Shown piece by piece: positions 1 to 7,147 of a DNA stretch of 11,492 nt; the stretch's first letter is position 1; each line of letters opens with the position of its first letter. The DNA is from an uncultured Eubacterium sp. GTDB lineage: Bacteria > Bacillota > Clostridia > Lachnospirales > Lachnospiraceae. The translations under genes were made by a program, and so were the position numbers. The notes under the pieces were generated by a model, which made no database searches, was not told the DNA's origin, and saw only the letters and a program-made list of their open reading frames with translations. The stretch covers positions 1 to 11,492 of the forward strand of contig CAJOOU010000020.1 in assembly GCA_905236735.1 (NCBI GenBank). The letters run 5' to 3'.

Positions 1-1
1 A

Positions 2-451
2 ATCAGCGGTGTCGGATTCCTTGGTGTGGGCACGATAATTGTGACGGGGCACAACGAGGTAAAGGGACTTACGACGGCTGCCGGACTCTGGGCCTGCGCC
101 GGCATAGGTATAGCCTGTGGAATGGGATTTTATCTCGGCGCTGTGGCAGCGACTGTCATTGTCCTTATAATATATAATTATCTGACGGGAATAGACAGGC
201 ATACCAAAGCCAACTCAAGGGCAATAGAGTGTTATATAGTATTTTCCGAAAAAGACGGTATAAAAAGGTTTCTTGAACAGATGGGAAAAGAAGGATTCAG
301 AGTCAGCGATATTTCATTCCAGAAAAACATGGTGGACAGTGACCATCTGACTGTGACTTTGACGATATCATCGGAAAACAATTTCAATCACGACAATATG
401 CTTAAATATCTGATGGGATTTGACTATATAGATTTTGCAGCAGAATCATAA
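2..451 (+). CDS. MgtC/SapB-family membrane protein, 3' part (5' end outside window)
   Basis: The reading frame is open to the left edge (codons ISGVGFLGVGT precede a GTG at 26), so the GTG is internal and the gene begins outside the window. The visible part starts in the conserved MgtC core: a GVGFLGVGTI segment followed by GLTTAAGLWA, both hallmarks of the family. Glycine- and alanine-rich membrane helices fill roughly the first 55 visible residues. After that comes a soluble C-terminal region of about 80 residues (from about TGIDRHTKAN), which fits the ACT-like regulatory domain found at the C-terminus of many MgtC proteins. Family members have been linked to growth at low magnesium and to modulation of ATP synthase or other transporters; the role of this one is unknown. 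It ends in TAA 11 bases before a strong terminator shared with the convergent ferredoxin gene. The family assignment is confident; the function is not. Confidence 0.88.
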   Translation: MSGVGFLGVGTIIVTGHNEVKGLTTAAGLWACAGIGIACGMGFYLGAVAATVIVLIIYNYLTGIDRHTKANSRAIECYIVFSEKDGIKRFLEQMGKEGFRVSDISFQKNMVDSDHLTVTLTISSENNFNHDNMLKYLMGFDYIDFAAES

Positions 452-461
452 AATAGGATAA

Positions 462-489
462 AAAAGACCACTCCTCGGAGTGGTCTTTT
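462..489. terminator. Bidirectional intrinsic terminator between the mgtC-family gene and the ferredoxin gene
   Basis: This is a perfect 12-bp inverted repeat (462-473 with 478-489) closed by a CTCG tetraloop. The outer arms are A-rich on the left and T-rich on the right, so a U-tract follows the hairpin in both directions. It sits between two convergent stop codons (451 and 500), as expected for a terminator serving both genes. Confidence 0.9.
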
Positions 490-499
490 GAAGTCTTAA

Positions 500-664
500 C
501 TATGACTCTACGATAGCGCCTGTTGGGCATCCTGCTGCGCAAGCTCCGCAATCAATACAAGCTCCGCCGTCGATTTCGAACTGGCTGTCTCCCTGTGAGA
601 TAGCTCCTACAGGACATTCGCCTTCACATGCACCACACATAATGCAAGCATCTGTAATTTTCAT
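500..664 (-). CDS. 2[4Fe-4S] bacterial ferredoxin, 54 residues
   Basis: This is a small electron carrier of the clostridial 2[4Fe-4S] type. Two CxxCxxCxxxCP motifs are complete: Cys7, 10, 13, 17 and Cys36, 39, 42, 46, each followed by a [VT]GAI stretch. The two halves show the internal duplication typical of the fold. The start at 664 is chosen over an upstream in-frame ATG at 706. It gives the normal family length, and a consensus AAAGGAGG lies just upstream (complement of 673-680), which the longer frame would place inside the coding region. Such ferredoxins pass low-potential electrons between oxidoreductases such as pyruvate:ferredoxin oxidoreductase, hydrogenase or Rnf, which fits an anaerobe; its partners are not in this window. 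It is a single-gene transcription unit with its own promoter and a shared terminator. Confidence 0.95.
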   Translation of the reverse strand: MKITDACIMCGACEGECPVGAISQGDSQFEIDGGACIDCGACAAGCPTGAIVES

Positions 665-710
665 TATAAGGACCTCCTTTTTAATAATGTGCCATAAATT
701 CTTCATAGTT

Positions 711-739
711 ACTCTATCACAAAAGCTATGGCTTTACAA
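711..739 (-). promoter_or_regulatory. Candidate sigma-A promoter of the ferredoxin gene
   Basis: On the minus strand, TTGTAA (739-734) and TAGAGT (716-711) are separated by 17 bases, and the -10 is preceded by TGA, giving an extended -10 (TGATAGAGT). It would start a transcript near 704 with a leader of about 40 bases before the ferredoxin ATG. The match is 4/6 for each hexamer, supported by the ideal spacing and the TG element. Confidence 0.5.
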
Positions 740-800
740 GAGAAAAATTAATTTTCCGGTTAGGAGAATCTATCCCAAATGCCAGTGTTTGCAAGGCTTT

Positions 801-829
801 GGAGAGGTTTGGCGGCGGGCGGTGGCAGG
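801..829 (+). other. G-rich tract abutting the dnaE promoter
   Basis: Eight separate GG (one GGG) runs with 1-3 base spacers occupy 29 bases, in an otherwise AT-rich intergenic region. The tract ends one base before the proposed -35 box of dnaE and lies on the non-template strand. It could fold as a two-tetrad G-quadruplex or be the binding site of a protein. No known motif was recognised. Confidence 0.4.
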
Positions 830-858
830 TTTACGAGCAGACTAAAAAATGGTAAAAT
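830..858 (+). promoter_or_regulatory. Candidate sigma-A promoter of dnaE
   Basis: TTTACG (830-835) and TAAAAT (853-858) are separated by 17 bases, matching the -35 at 4/6 and the -10 at 5/6 positions. The predicted start near 865 leaves a leader of about 30 bases containing the GAAGGGGAAG ribosome binding site (around 883-893). No better candidate was seen between 740 and 896. Confidence 0.5.
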
Positions 859-896
859 AAGAAACAGTCAGATAAAACCAAACGAAGGGGAAGACA

Positions 897-3800
897 ATGT
901 CATTCGTACATCTTCACACACATACGGAATACAGCCTGCTTGATGGCTCAAACAAAATAAAGGAATATGTGGCCCGGGTAAAACAGCTCGGGATGGACAG
1001 CTGCGCCATAACGGATCATGGAGTAATGTACGGTGTCATTGACTTTTACAAGGAGGCAAAGGCACAGGGGATTCGCCCTATTATCGGGTGCGAGGTGTAT
1101 GTGGCTCCAACTTCGAGATTTGATAAGGAAAAAATTGAATCGGAGGACAGGTATTATCACCTCATCCTTCTTGCGGAAAACAACGAAGGATATCATAACC
1201 TGATGAAGCTTGTCTCGGCGGGATTTACCGAAGGGTATTATTACAAACCGAGGGTAGACAGACAGCTCCTTGAAAAATATCATGAGGGACTGATTTGTCT
1301 GAGCGCCTGCCTGGCAGGAGAGGTTCAAAGACTGATAGCTTTAAAGCAGTATGACAAGGCAAAAGAAGCAGCTCTTTGGCATGAGAAAACCTTTGGAAAA
1401 AACAATTATTTTCTGGAACTTCAGGACCATGGGATAACAACCCAGAAATTTGTGAACCAGCAGCTGATAAAGATGCATGAGGAGACCGGTATAGACCTTG
1501 TCGCGACAAATGACTGCCATTATACCTATGCATCGGATGCGGAGCCGCACGACATCCTGCTTTGCCTGCAGACCGGCAGAAAACTCAGCGATGAGAACAG
1601 ACTGAAATACGAAGGCGGTCAGTACTATGTCAAATCGGAAGAGGAAATGAGAGCCCTTTTTCCGTATGTGCCGGAAGCCATAGACAAGACTCAGGAGATA
1701 GCAGACAGATGTGATGTCGAAATAGTGTTCCATGAGTCAAAGCTCCCCAAATACAAGACGCCGGAAGGATACACATCGGAAGAGTATCTGAGAAAGCTTT
1801 GCGAGGAAGGGTTTGCCGCACGATATCCGGATGCTGATGATGAGCTTAAAAAAAGGCTGGAGTATGAACTTACCACTATACAGCAGATGGGATATGTGGA
1901 CTATTTCCTCATAGTATGGGATTTTATTAACTATTCGAGAAACCATGATATTATGGTTGGACCGGGAAGGGGAAGCGCTGCGGGAAGCGTGGTATCGTAC
2001 AGTCTCGGCATTACCAATATAGACCCGGTAAAATACAATCTGATTTTTGAAAGATTCCTCAATCCGGAGAGAGTTTCCATGCCTGATATAGATGTGGACT
2101 TTTGCGTGGAGAGAAGAGGAGAAGTCATAGATTATGTCATGGAAAAATACGGCAAGGATCAGGTCGTGCAGATTGTGACCTTCGGTACTATGGCAGCAAG
2201 AGGAGTTATAAGGGATGTAGGAAGGGTAATGGACCTGCCGTACGCTTTCTGCTCATCCATTGCCAAGATGGTGCCCGCAGAGCTCGGAATTACCATCGAC
2301 AAGGCTCTTACCATAAGTCCGGATTTGAAAAATGCCTATGAGAGCGATGAGACGGTAAGAAAGCTTATTGATATGTCCAAAAGGCTTGAAGGATTGCCGA
2401 GACACACATCAATGCATGCAGCCGGCGTCGTAATAAGTGAGAAGCCGATGAATGAGTATGTACCGCTCTCAAGAGCGCAGGACGGTACGATTACCACTCA
2501 GTTTACCATGACGACAATAGAAGAACTCGGACTTTTAAAGATGGACTTCCTTGGGCTAAGGAACCTTACCGTTATCCAGAATGCCCAGAAGCTCATAGAA
2601 AAAAGTCAGGGGATAAAACTCGATATCGACAACATAGATTTCGATGACAAGGCTATATTTGACGAGATATCCACAGGTAAATGCAGCGGAGTTTTCCAGC
2701 TTGAGTCCGCGGGTATGAGGAACTTTATGAAGGAACTTCGCCCGGGGTCTTTGGAGGATGTCATTGCCGGAATATCTCTGTACAGACCGGGTCCTATGGA
2801 CTTTATACCGGCATATATAAGGGGCAAAAACGACAGGGCCAACATTCATTATGACTGCCCACAGCTCGAGCCCATCCTCAGGCCGACATACGGCTGCATA
2901 GTATATCAGGAGCAGGTTATGCAGATAGTGCGTGACCTGGCCGGATATACCTGGGGCAGAAGCGATCTGGTCAGAAGAGCCATGTCCAAAAAGAAGGGCT
3001 CTGTTATGGAAGAAGAGCGCAAAAACTTTGTATACGGAAATGAGGCCGAGGGCGTAAAGGGTGCTGTTGCAAACGGTATAGACGAAAAGACGGCAAACAA
3101 AATCTACGACGAGATGATAGATTTTGCAAAATATGCTTTCAATAAATCTCACGCGGCGGCATATGCGGTTGTGTCTTATGAGACTGCCTACCTTAAGCAT
3201 TATTATCCGGTAGAATACATGGCAGCGCTTATGACATCTGTTATTGACAATACGACAAAGCTGTCGGAGTACATATACACAACGCTTGACCTTGGAATAA
3301 AGATACTTCCGCCGGACATAAACGAAGGAGAGTGGGGATTTTCAGTAGCGGATGGAGCCATAAGATACGGACTTTCCGCCATAAAAAGTGTGGGAAGAAG
3401 CGTTATCGAGGCGGTGGTAGCCGAGAGAAACGAAAGAGGCAGATACCGGTCACTCGAAGATTTCTGCAGCAGACTGACCTCAAAGGAGATAAACAAAAGA
3501 ACGGTCGAAAGTTTTATAAAAGCCGGAGTGTTCGACTCTCTGGGAGGTCTAAGGCGCCAGTATATGTATATCTACGAGGATGTCATGGATGCTGTTAACT
3601 CAAAAAAGAAAAATACCATGGCAGGCCAGATGTCTCTCTTTGATATGATGGATGATGAGGAGAGGTCGGAGTACAAGCCCAAACTGCCGAATGTGGGTGA
3701 GTACGACAATGAGACTCTTCTTGCCTACGAGAAGGAAGTGCTCGGCATATATGTCAGCGGTCATCCTTTGGATGAGTACGAAGAAAAGTGGAAGAAAAAC

Positions 3801-4361
3801 ATTACCAATCTTACTACGGATTTCATGGCCGATGAGGAGACTGGACTTTACAGGGCGGAGGACGGCAGTCAGGCCGTAGTGGGAGGTCTTATTGAAAGTA
3901 TTACGGTAAAGATTACCAAAAACGGCAAACAAATGGCCTTTGTCACCCTGGAAGACAGGATGGGAAGCGTGGAGGTTATAGTTTTTCCGGACAGATACGA
4001 AAAATACAGGGATTATCTTACTGAAGATGCCAAGGTGTTTATAAAAGGCAAGGTCCAGCTGGAGGACGATAAGGACGGAAAGCTTATCTGTGACAGGATA
4101 TACGGATTTGATGAGACGGTAAAACAGGTATGGCTGCAGTTTGAAAACATGGATGAATACACAGCCAGAGAAGCCGAGATGAGTGGGATAATAAAATCCA
4201 TTCACGGCAGCTCGGAGGTAATCATCTATCTGTCGGCAGAAAAACAGATTAAGAAACTGGGCTACCGCAATATGATTGATGCGGCAGATTCAAACATTGC
4301 TCTTTTAAAGGAAAAGTTCGGAGAGGGCAATGTAAAGGTAGTCGAGAAAGGATTGCAATAA
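897..4361 (+). CDS. dnaE: DNA polymerase III subunit alpha (DnaE)
   Basis: C-family replicative DNA polymerase, 1154 residues, normal for DnaE. The N-terminal PHP domain (about 3-275) opens with HLHTHTEYS, followed by TDHG at 39-42 and NDCH at 205-208. These metal-type His/Asp/Cys residues look intact, unlike in E. coli DnaE. The polymerase palm carries GPGRGSAAGS (355-364) and the catalytic pair D397/D399 in PDIDVDF; the third carboxylate is D550 in LLKMDFLGL. A helix-hairpin-helix region lies around 820-890, a QMSLF sliding-clamp-binding motif at 911-915, and an OB-fold around 990-1065. The ATG at 897 follows a GAAGGGG ribosome binding site. Firmicutes normally also have PolC, with DnaE extending primers; PolC is not in this window. 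pfkA follows after 54 bases with no terminator, so the two are probably co-transcribed. Confidence 0.98.
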   Translation: MSFVHLHTHTEYSLLDGSNKIKEYVARVKQLGMDSCAITDHGVMYGVIDFYKEAKAQGIRPIIGCEVYVAPTSRFDKEKIESEDRYYHLILLAENNEGYHNLMKLVSAGFTEGYYYKPRVDRQLLEKYHEGLICLSACLAGEVQRLIALKQYDKAKEAALWHEKTFGKNNYFLELQDHGITTQKFVNQQLIKMHEETGIDLVATNDCHYTYASDAEPHDILLCLQTGRKLSDENRLKYEGGQYYVKSEEEMRALFPYVPEAIDKTQEIADRCDVEIVFHESKLPKYKTPEGYTSEEYLRKLCEEGFAARYPDADDELKKRLEYELTTIQQMGYVDYFLIVWDFINYSRNHDIMVGPGRGSAAGSVVSYSLGITNIDPVKYNLIFERFLNPERVSMPDIDVDFCVERRGEVIDYVMEKYGKDQVVQIVTFGTMAARGVIRDVGRVMDLPYAFCSSIAKMVPAELGITIDKALTISPDLKNAYESDETVRKLIDMSKRLEGLPRHTSMHAAGVVISEKPMNEYVPLSRAQDGTITTQFTMTTIEELGLLKMDFLGLRNLTVIQNAQKLIEKSQGIKLDIDNIDFDDKAIFDEISTGKCSGVFQLESAGMRNFMKELRPGSLEDVIAGISLYRPGPMDFIPAYIRGKNDRANIHYDCPQLEPILRPTYGCIVYQEQVMQIVRDLAGYTWGRSDLVRRAMSKKKGSVMEEERKNFVYGNEAEGVKGAVANGIDEKTANKIYDEMIDFAKYAFNKSHAAAYAVVSYETAYLKHYYPVEYMAALMTSVIDNTTKLSEYIYTTLDLGIKILPPDINEGEWGFSVADGAIRYGLSAIKSVGRSVIEAVVAERNERGRYRSLEDFCSRLTSKEINKRTVESFIKAGVFDSLGGLRRQYMYIYEDVMDAVNSKKKNTMAGQMSLFDMMDDEERSEYKPKLPNVGEYDNETLLAYEKEVLGIYVSGHPLDEYEEKWKKNITNLTTDFMADEETGLYRAEDGSQAVVGGLIESITVKITKNGKQMAFVTLEDRMGSVEVIVFPDRYEKYRDYLTEDAKVFIKGKVQLEDDKDGKLICDRIYGFDETVKQVWLQFENMDEYTAREAEMSGIIKSIHGSSEVIIYLSAEKQIKKLGYRNMIDAADSNIALLKEKFGEGNVKVVEKGLQ

Positions 4362-4415
4362 AGATGCAGGCAATGGTATTCTGAGCGAAGTCAGGAAGCT
4401 TAAAGGAGGTATGAA

Positions 4416-5390
4416 ATGTCAAACGAAGTAAACACAATCGGGGTATTAACAAGCGGAGGAGACGCTCCGGGTATGAATGCGGCCATAAGAGCCGTAGTAA
4501 GAAGTGCAGTATATAACGGATTGAGCGTCAAGGGCATACACAGGGGATATGCCGGTCTTATCAACAATGAGATTACCGATATGACGGCAAAGGATGTATC
4601 GGATATTATCCAAAAGGGAGGCACGGTCCTGCAGACAGCCAGATGCCCTGAAATGATGACCTCGGAAGGTCAGAATACGGCAGCGGAAAACTGCCGCAAA
4701 AACGGGATAGACGGTCTTGTTGTTATAGGAGGAGACGGTTCGTTCAGAGGTGCACAGGATTTATCCAGATACGATATCAATGTCGTAGGTATACCGGGTA
4801 CTATAGACCTTGACATTACCTGTACTGATTATACCATAGGGTTTGATACTGCGGTAAACACCGCTATGCAGGCCATAGATAAAATAAGAGATACATCGAC
4901 ATCTCACGAAAGATGCAGTATTATTGAGGTGATGGGCAGAAATGCCGGCCACATAGCTTTATGGTGCGGACTTGCCAACGGAGCTGAGGATATTATGCTT
5001 CCGGAAAATTATGACTATGATGAAAGAAGGATAATAGACCATATTATAGCCAACAGAAAAAGAGGCAAAAAACACCATATAATCGTAAATGCCGAAGGTA
5101 TAGGTCATTCCATGCTGATGGCGGAGCGCATTGAGGCGGCTACCGGGCTTGAGACCAGAGCCACCATTTTGGGCTATATGCAAAGGGGCGGCAGCCCGAC
5201 ATGTAAGGACAGGGTATATGCCACCACAATGGGGTGCTATGCCGTGGATCTGCTTTTGGAAGGCAAGACCAACAGGGTAGTGGCATATAAAGACGGAGAA
5301 TTTAAGGATTATGATATAGATGAAGCACTGGCTATGGAAAAGAGTATATCCGAATACCAGTATTCTATCAGTAAACGCCTGGCAATATAG
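4416..5390 (+). CDS. pfkA: ATP-dependent 6-phosphofructokinase
   Basis: Phosphorylates fructose 6-phosphate to fructose 1,6-bisphosphate, the committed step of glycolysis. At 324 residues it has the normal length of a bacterial PfkA subunit. The N-terminal GVLTSGGDAPGMNAAIR is the nucleotide loop. GGDGS at 105-109 has Gly rather than Asp at the position that separates ATP-using from pyrophosphate-using enzymes, so ATP is expected. PGTIDLD at 127-133 supplies the catalytic Asp131 (E. coli Asp127); the usual Asn before the last Asp is Leu here. VMGRNAG and LGYMQRGGSP follow, with Tyr254 where E. coli has the substrate-binding His249. The start is fixed by AAAGGAGG at 4402-4409; an ATG at 4411 is out of frame. 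It lies downstream of dnaE and 19 bases before the methyltransferase gene, in an apparent operon. Confidence 0.97.
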   Translation: MSNEVNTIGVLTSGGDAPGMNAAIRAVVRSAVYNGLSVKGIHRGYAGLINNEITDMTAKDVSDIIQKGGTVLQTARCPEMMTSEGQNTAAENCRKNGIDGLVVIGGDGSFRGAQDLSRYDINVVGIPGTIDLDITCTDYTIGFDTAVNTAMQAIDKIRDTSTSHERCSIIEVMGRNAGHIALWCGLANGAEDIMLPENYDYDERRIIDHIIANRKRGKKHHIIVNAEGIGHSMLMAERIEAATGLETRATILGYMQRGGSPTCKDRVYATTMGCYAVDLLLEGKTNRVVAYKDGEFKDYDIDEALAMEKSISEYQYSISKRLAI

Positions 5391-5409
5391 GGCGCATAAT
5401 GAGGTATAA

Positions 5410-6189
5410 ATGATTACTAGCGAAAACAATGCCAGATTAAAGCATATAACAAAACTCATTAAAAAATCAAAATCAAGATATGAAAGCGGGAGCTATGTAG
5501 TTGAAGGCATAAGAATGTTTCGCGAAATCCCGCAGCAGCTCATAATAGGCGTGTATGCGAGCGAAAGTTTTGCGGAGAAAAACAGGGATTTGCTTTCAGA
5601 TGTCAGCTGTGAGATTGTGGCAGATAAGGTGTTTTCAAAACTCAGCGATACAGTGACTCCGCAGGGGATACTTTGCGAGGTAAGTATGCCTGAGTATACC
5701 ATAGAGGATGTGGTATCAGGCGGCGGGCAGGAGCCCTTTGTCATACTTACGGATGCCCTGCAGGATCCGGGCAATCTCGGTACCATTATAAGGTGTGCGG
5801 AAGCTGCGGGCGCAAGCGGAATCATTATGAGCAAAGATACCGTGGATGTGTACAATCCCAAAACAGTCAGGTCAACCATGGGCTCCTTATTCAGGGTGCC
5901 GCATATATATAAGGATGATATAGCAGAGGTTGCGGCAGGACTTGCAGAAAAAGGCTTTACTGTGGCGGCGGCAGAGCTCGGCGGCTCAAAGATGTACGAC
6001 GAGCCGGATTACAGAGGACCGGTGGCGATATTTATCGGCAATGAAGGAAACGGTCTTAAGCCGGAGTCGATCGCAGCGGCAAACGAAAAGATTATCATAC
6101 CGATGTGCGGCAAGGTCGAATCCCTGAATGCGGCGGTAGCAGCGTCCATATGTATGTATGAGGTCCGGAGGCAGAGAAGACATGTTTAG
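5410..6189 (+). CDS. TrmH/SpoU-family RNA 2'-O-methyltransferase
   Basis: SAM-dependent methyltransferase of the SPOUT class that acts on the ribose of rRNA or tRNA; the exact target cannot be read from sequence. It has 259 residues. Residues about 20-95 fit the L30e-like substrate-binding domain common in this family. The three SpoU motifs follow. Motif 1 is DALQDPGNLGTIIR with Asn122 and the catalytic-type Arg128. Motif 2 is IGNEGNGL (209-216). Motif 3 is the knot segment KVESLNAAVAAS with Glu237, Ser238 and Asn240. This arrangement resembles RlmB/YsgA-type proteins often annotated as 23S rRNA methyltransferases. The ATG at 5410 has a modest GAGG ribosome binding site. The gene starts 19 bases after pfkA, and its 3' end overlaps the next start by 8 bases, so translation is probably coupled. 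Confidence 0.93.
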   Translation: MITSENNARLKHITKLIKKSKSRYESGSYVVEGIRMFREIPQQLIIGVYASESFAEKNRDLLSDVSCEIVADKVFSKLSDTVTPQGILCEVSMPEYTIEDVVSGGGQEPFVILTDALQDPGNLGTIIRCAEAAGASGIIMSKDTVDVYNPKTVRSTMGSLFRVPHIYKDDIAEVAAGLAEKGFTVAAAELGGSKMYDEPDYRGPVAIFIGNEGNGLKPESIAAANEKIIIPMCGKVESLNAAVAASICMYEVRRQRRHV

Positions 6190-6457
6190 GATATGGGCGA
6201 AGGAGTGGAAAAACAATCATCTTTTAAGGGATATTGTGATAGAAAACGGAGAGGACGATACAAGGACTCACAAGGTGTTTGCGGCAGTGGACAGGGTTTG
6301 TGAGGAGTTTGACCTGGGACACCCTATCTGGCTTGACAACAATATAAATGAGTTTAAAAGGCACGCAAAAGTGAGATTTTACGGTGACAGCTTTGTCGAA
6401 AAGACAGAATTTGATTATTTGGAACTTGAGGTAATTGAAGAGGACGACATTTACTGA
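6182..6457 (+). CDS. Unrecognised small acidic protein, 91 residues
   Basis: I do not recognise a named family. The product is a soluble, charged protein with no signal peptide, membrane segment or metal motif. It opens with FRIWAKEWKNNH, has a central IWLDNNINEFKRHAK segment, and ends in an acidic run EVIEEDD. The start at 6182 is preferred to an in-frame ATG at 6158: GGAGG (6167-6171) precedes it at 10 bases, whereas nothing precedes 6158. The first 8 bases overlap the methyltransferase stop region, as in translationally coupled genes. The 3' end contains the promoter of the alarmone synthetase gene, and the stop codon TGA supplies the TG of its extended -10. Fixed overlap on one side and a promoter on the other support a real coding gene. 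Its function is unknown; a link to the methyltransferase or to alarmone metabolism is only positional. Confidence 0.8.
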   Translation: MFRIWAKEWKNNHLLRDIVIENGEDDTRTHKVFAAVDRVCEEFDLGHPIWLDNNINEFKRHAKVRFYGDSFVEKTEFDYLELEVIEEDDIY

Positions 6458-6463
6458 TATAAT
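6435..6463 (+). promoter_or_regulatory. Strong sigma-A promoter for the alarmone synthetase gene, embedded in the preceding ORF
   Basis: TTGAAG (6435-6440, 4/6) and a perfect TATAAT (6458-6463) are separated by 17 bases. TG at 6455-6456 completes a consensus extended -10 (TGATATAAT). Transcription would begin near 6470, about 20 bases before the synthetase ATG and just upstream of its AAGGAG. The -35 and spacer are coding sequence of the 91-residue gene, and the TG belongs to that gene's stop codon. Confidence 0.7.
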
Positions 6464-6489
6464 CATAAAAGTGGGAGTAAGGAGAGAAA

Positions 6490-7128
6490 ATGGCAGGAAA
6501 CGGTGAATTTGGTGAAGACCTTGAAAGCTGGGAGACAGTGACCTTCCTTTATAATGCTGCGGCAAAGGAAGTGGTGACAAAGCTTGAAATACTTAATGAC
6601 GAGTTTAAGCATGTGCACAACTACAATCCCATAGAATACTTTAAGAGCAGGATAAAGAGCCCGGAAAGTATTGTTAAAAAGCTTAAAAGATACGGGTATG
6701 AGCCGACTATACAAAATATGATTACCTATGTAAATGACTTCGCGGGCATCAGACTTGTCTGCTCGTTTACTTCGGATATATACCGTCTGGCGGAGATGAT
6801 AGGACGCCAGAATGATTTGACGGTCGTATCCATAAAGGATTATATCAAGAATCCTAAAGTGAGCGGATACAAGAGTTATCATATGATAGTAACTGTTCCG
6901 ATTTTTATGTCGGACAGGGTGGTCGATACAAAGGTAGAGATACAAATCAGAACTATAGCAATGGATTTTTGGGCTTCGCTCGAGCACAAAATTTATTATA
7001 AATTCGAGGGCAATGCCCCGGAGCACATCAGCCGGGAGCTTCGTGAATGCGCAAGCATTGTATCGCAGCTGGATGAAAAGATGCTTTCGCTGAATGACGA
7101 AATCAGGCAGTATAAGCTTGAGGATTAA
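6490..7128 (+). CDS. Small alarmone synthetase, RelQ/YjbM-like GTP pyrophosphokinase
   Basis: Transfers pyrophosphate from ATP to the 3' position of GDP or GTP, making (p)ppGpp, the stringent-response alarmone. The 212 residues match single-domain RelQ/YjbM synthetases and leave no room for the hydrolase, TGS or ACT domains of long RelA/Spo enzymes. Visible synthetase motifs are SRIKSPESI (substrate loop), Asp83 in DFAGIRL, GYKSYH at 126-131, and Glu150 in EIQIRT, followed by AMDFWASLEHKIYYK. Asp83 and Glu150 correspond to the metal/catalytic acidic residues of the family. The C-terminal helix (ECASIVSQLDEKM onwards) resembles the one used for RelQ tetramer assembly. The ATG at 6490 follows AAGGAG (6479-6484). 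The gene has its own embedded promoter and is followed after 19 bases by the coiled-coil gene. Its activity should be held in check by a separate hydrolase encoded elsewhere. Confidence 0.93.
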   Translation: MAGNGEFGEDLESWETVTFLYNAAAKEVVTKLEILNDEFKHVHNYNPIEYFKSRIKSPESIVKKLKRYGYEPTIQNMITYVNDFAGIRLVCSFTSDIYRLAEMIGRQNDLTVVSIKDYIKNPKVSGYKSYHMIVTVPIFMSDRVVDTKVEIQIRTIAMDFWASLEHKIYYKFEGNAPEHISRELRECASIVSQLDEKMLSLNDEIRQYKLED

Positions 7129-7147
7129 AGGATGAGAGGAAAAAGAT

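Noticed and set aside
26..28. GTG as the start of the mgtC-family gene
   Set aside because: The frame is open further left and those codons encode the conserved family core, so the real start is outside the window.
642..845. 67-codon + strand frame in the ferredoxin/dnaE intergenic region
   Set aside because: It starts inside the ferredoxin gene, has no ribosome binding site, and runs through both promoters and the G-rich tract.
2556..3200. Long antisense open frame within dnaE (also 3600-4205)
   Set aside because: Both lie opposite a fully conserved polymerase gene, lack ribosome binding sites and domain-like sequence, and are explained by codon usage of the sense strand.
4959..5459. Antisense open frame of 166 codons over pfkA
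   Set aside because: No ribosome binding site or recognisable motif, and it overlaps pfkA and the start of the methyltransferase gene.
6490..7128. Toxic small alarmone synthetase of a toxin-antitoxin pair
   Set aside because: Sequence and length fit the housekeeping RelQ/YjbM type, and no typical antitoxin is adjacent; the small upstream ORF is coupled to the methyltransferase instead.
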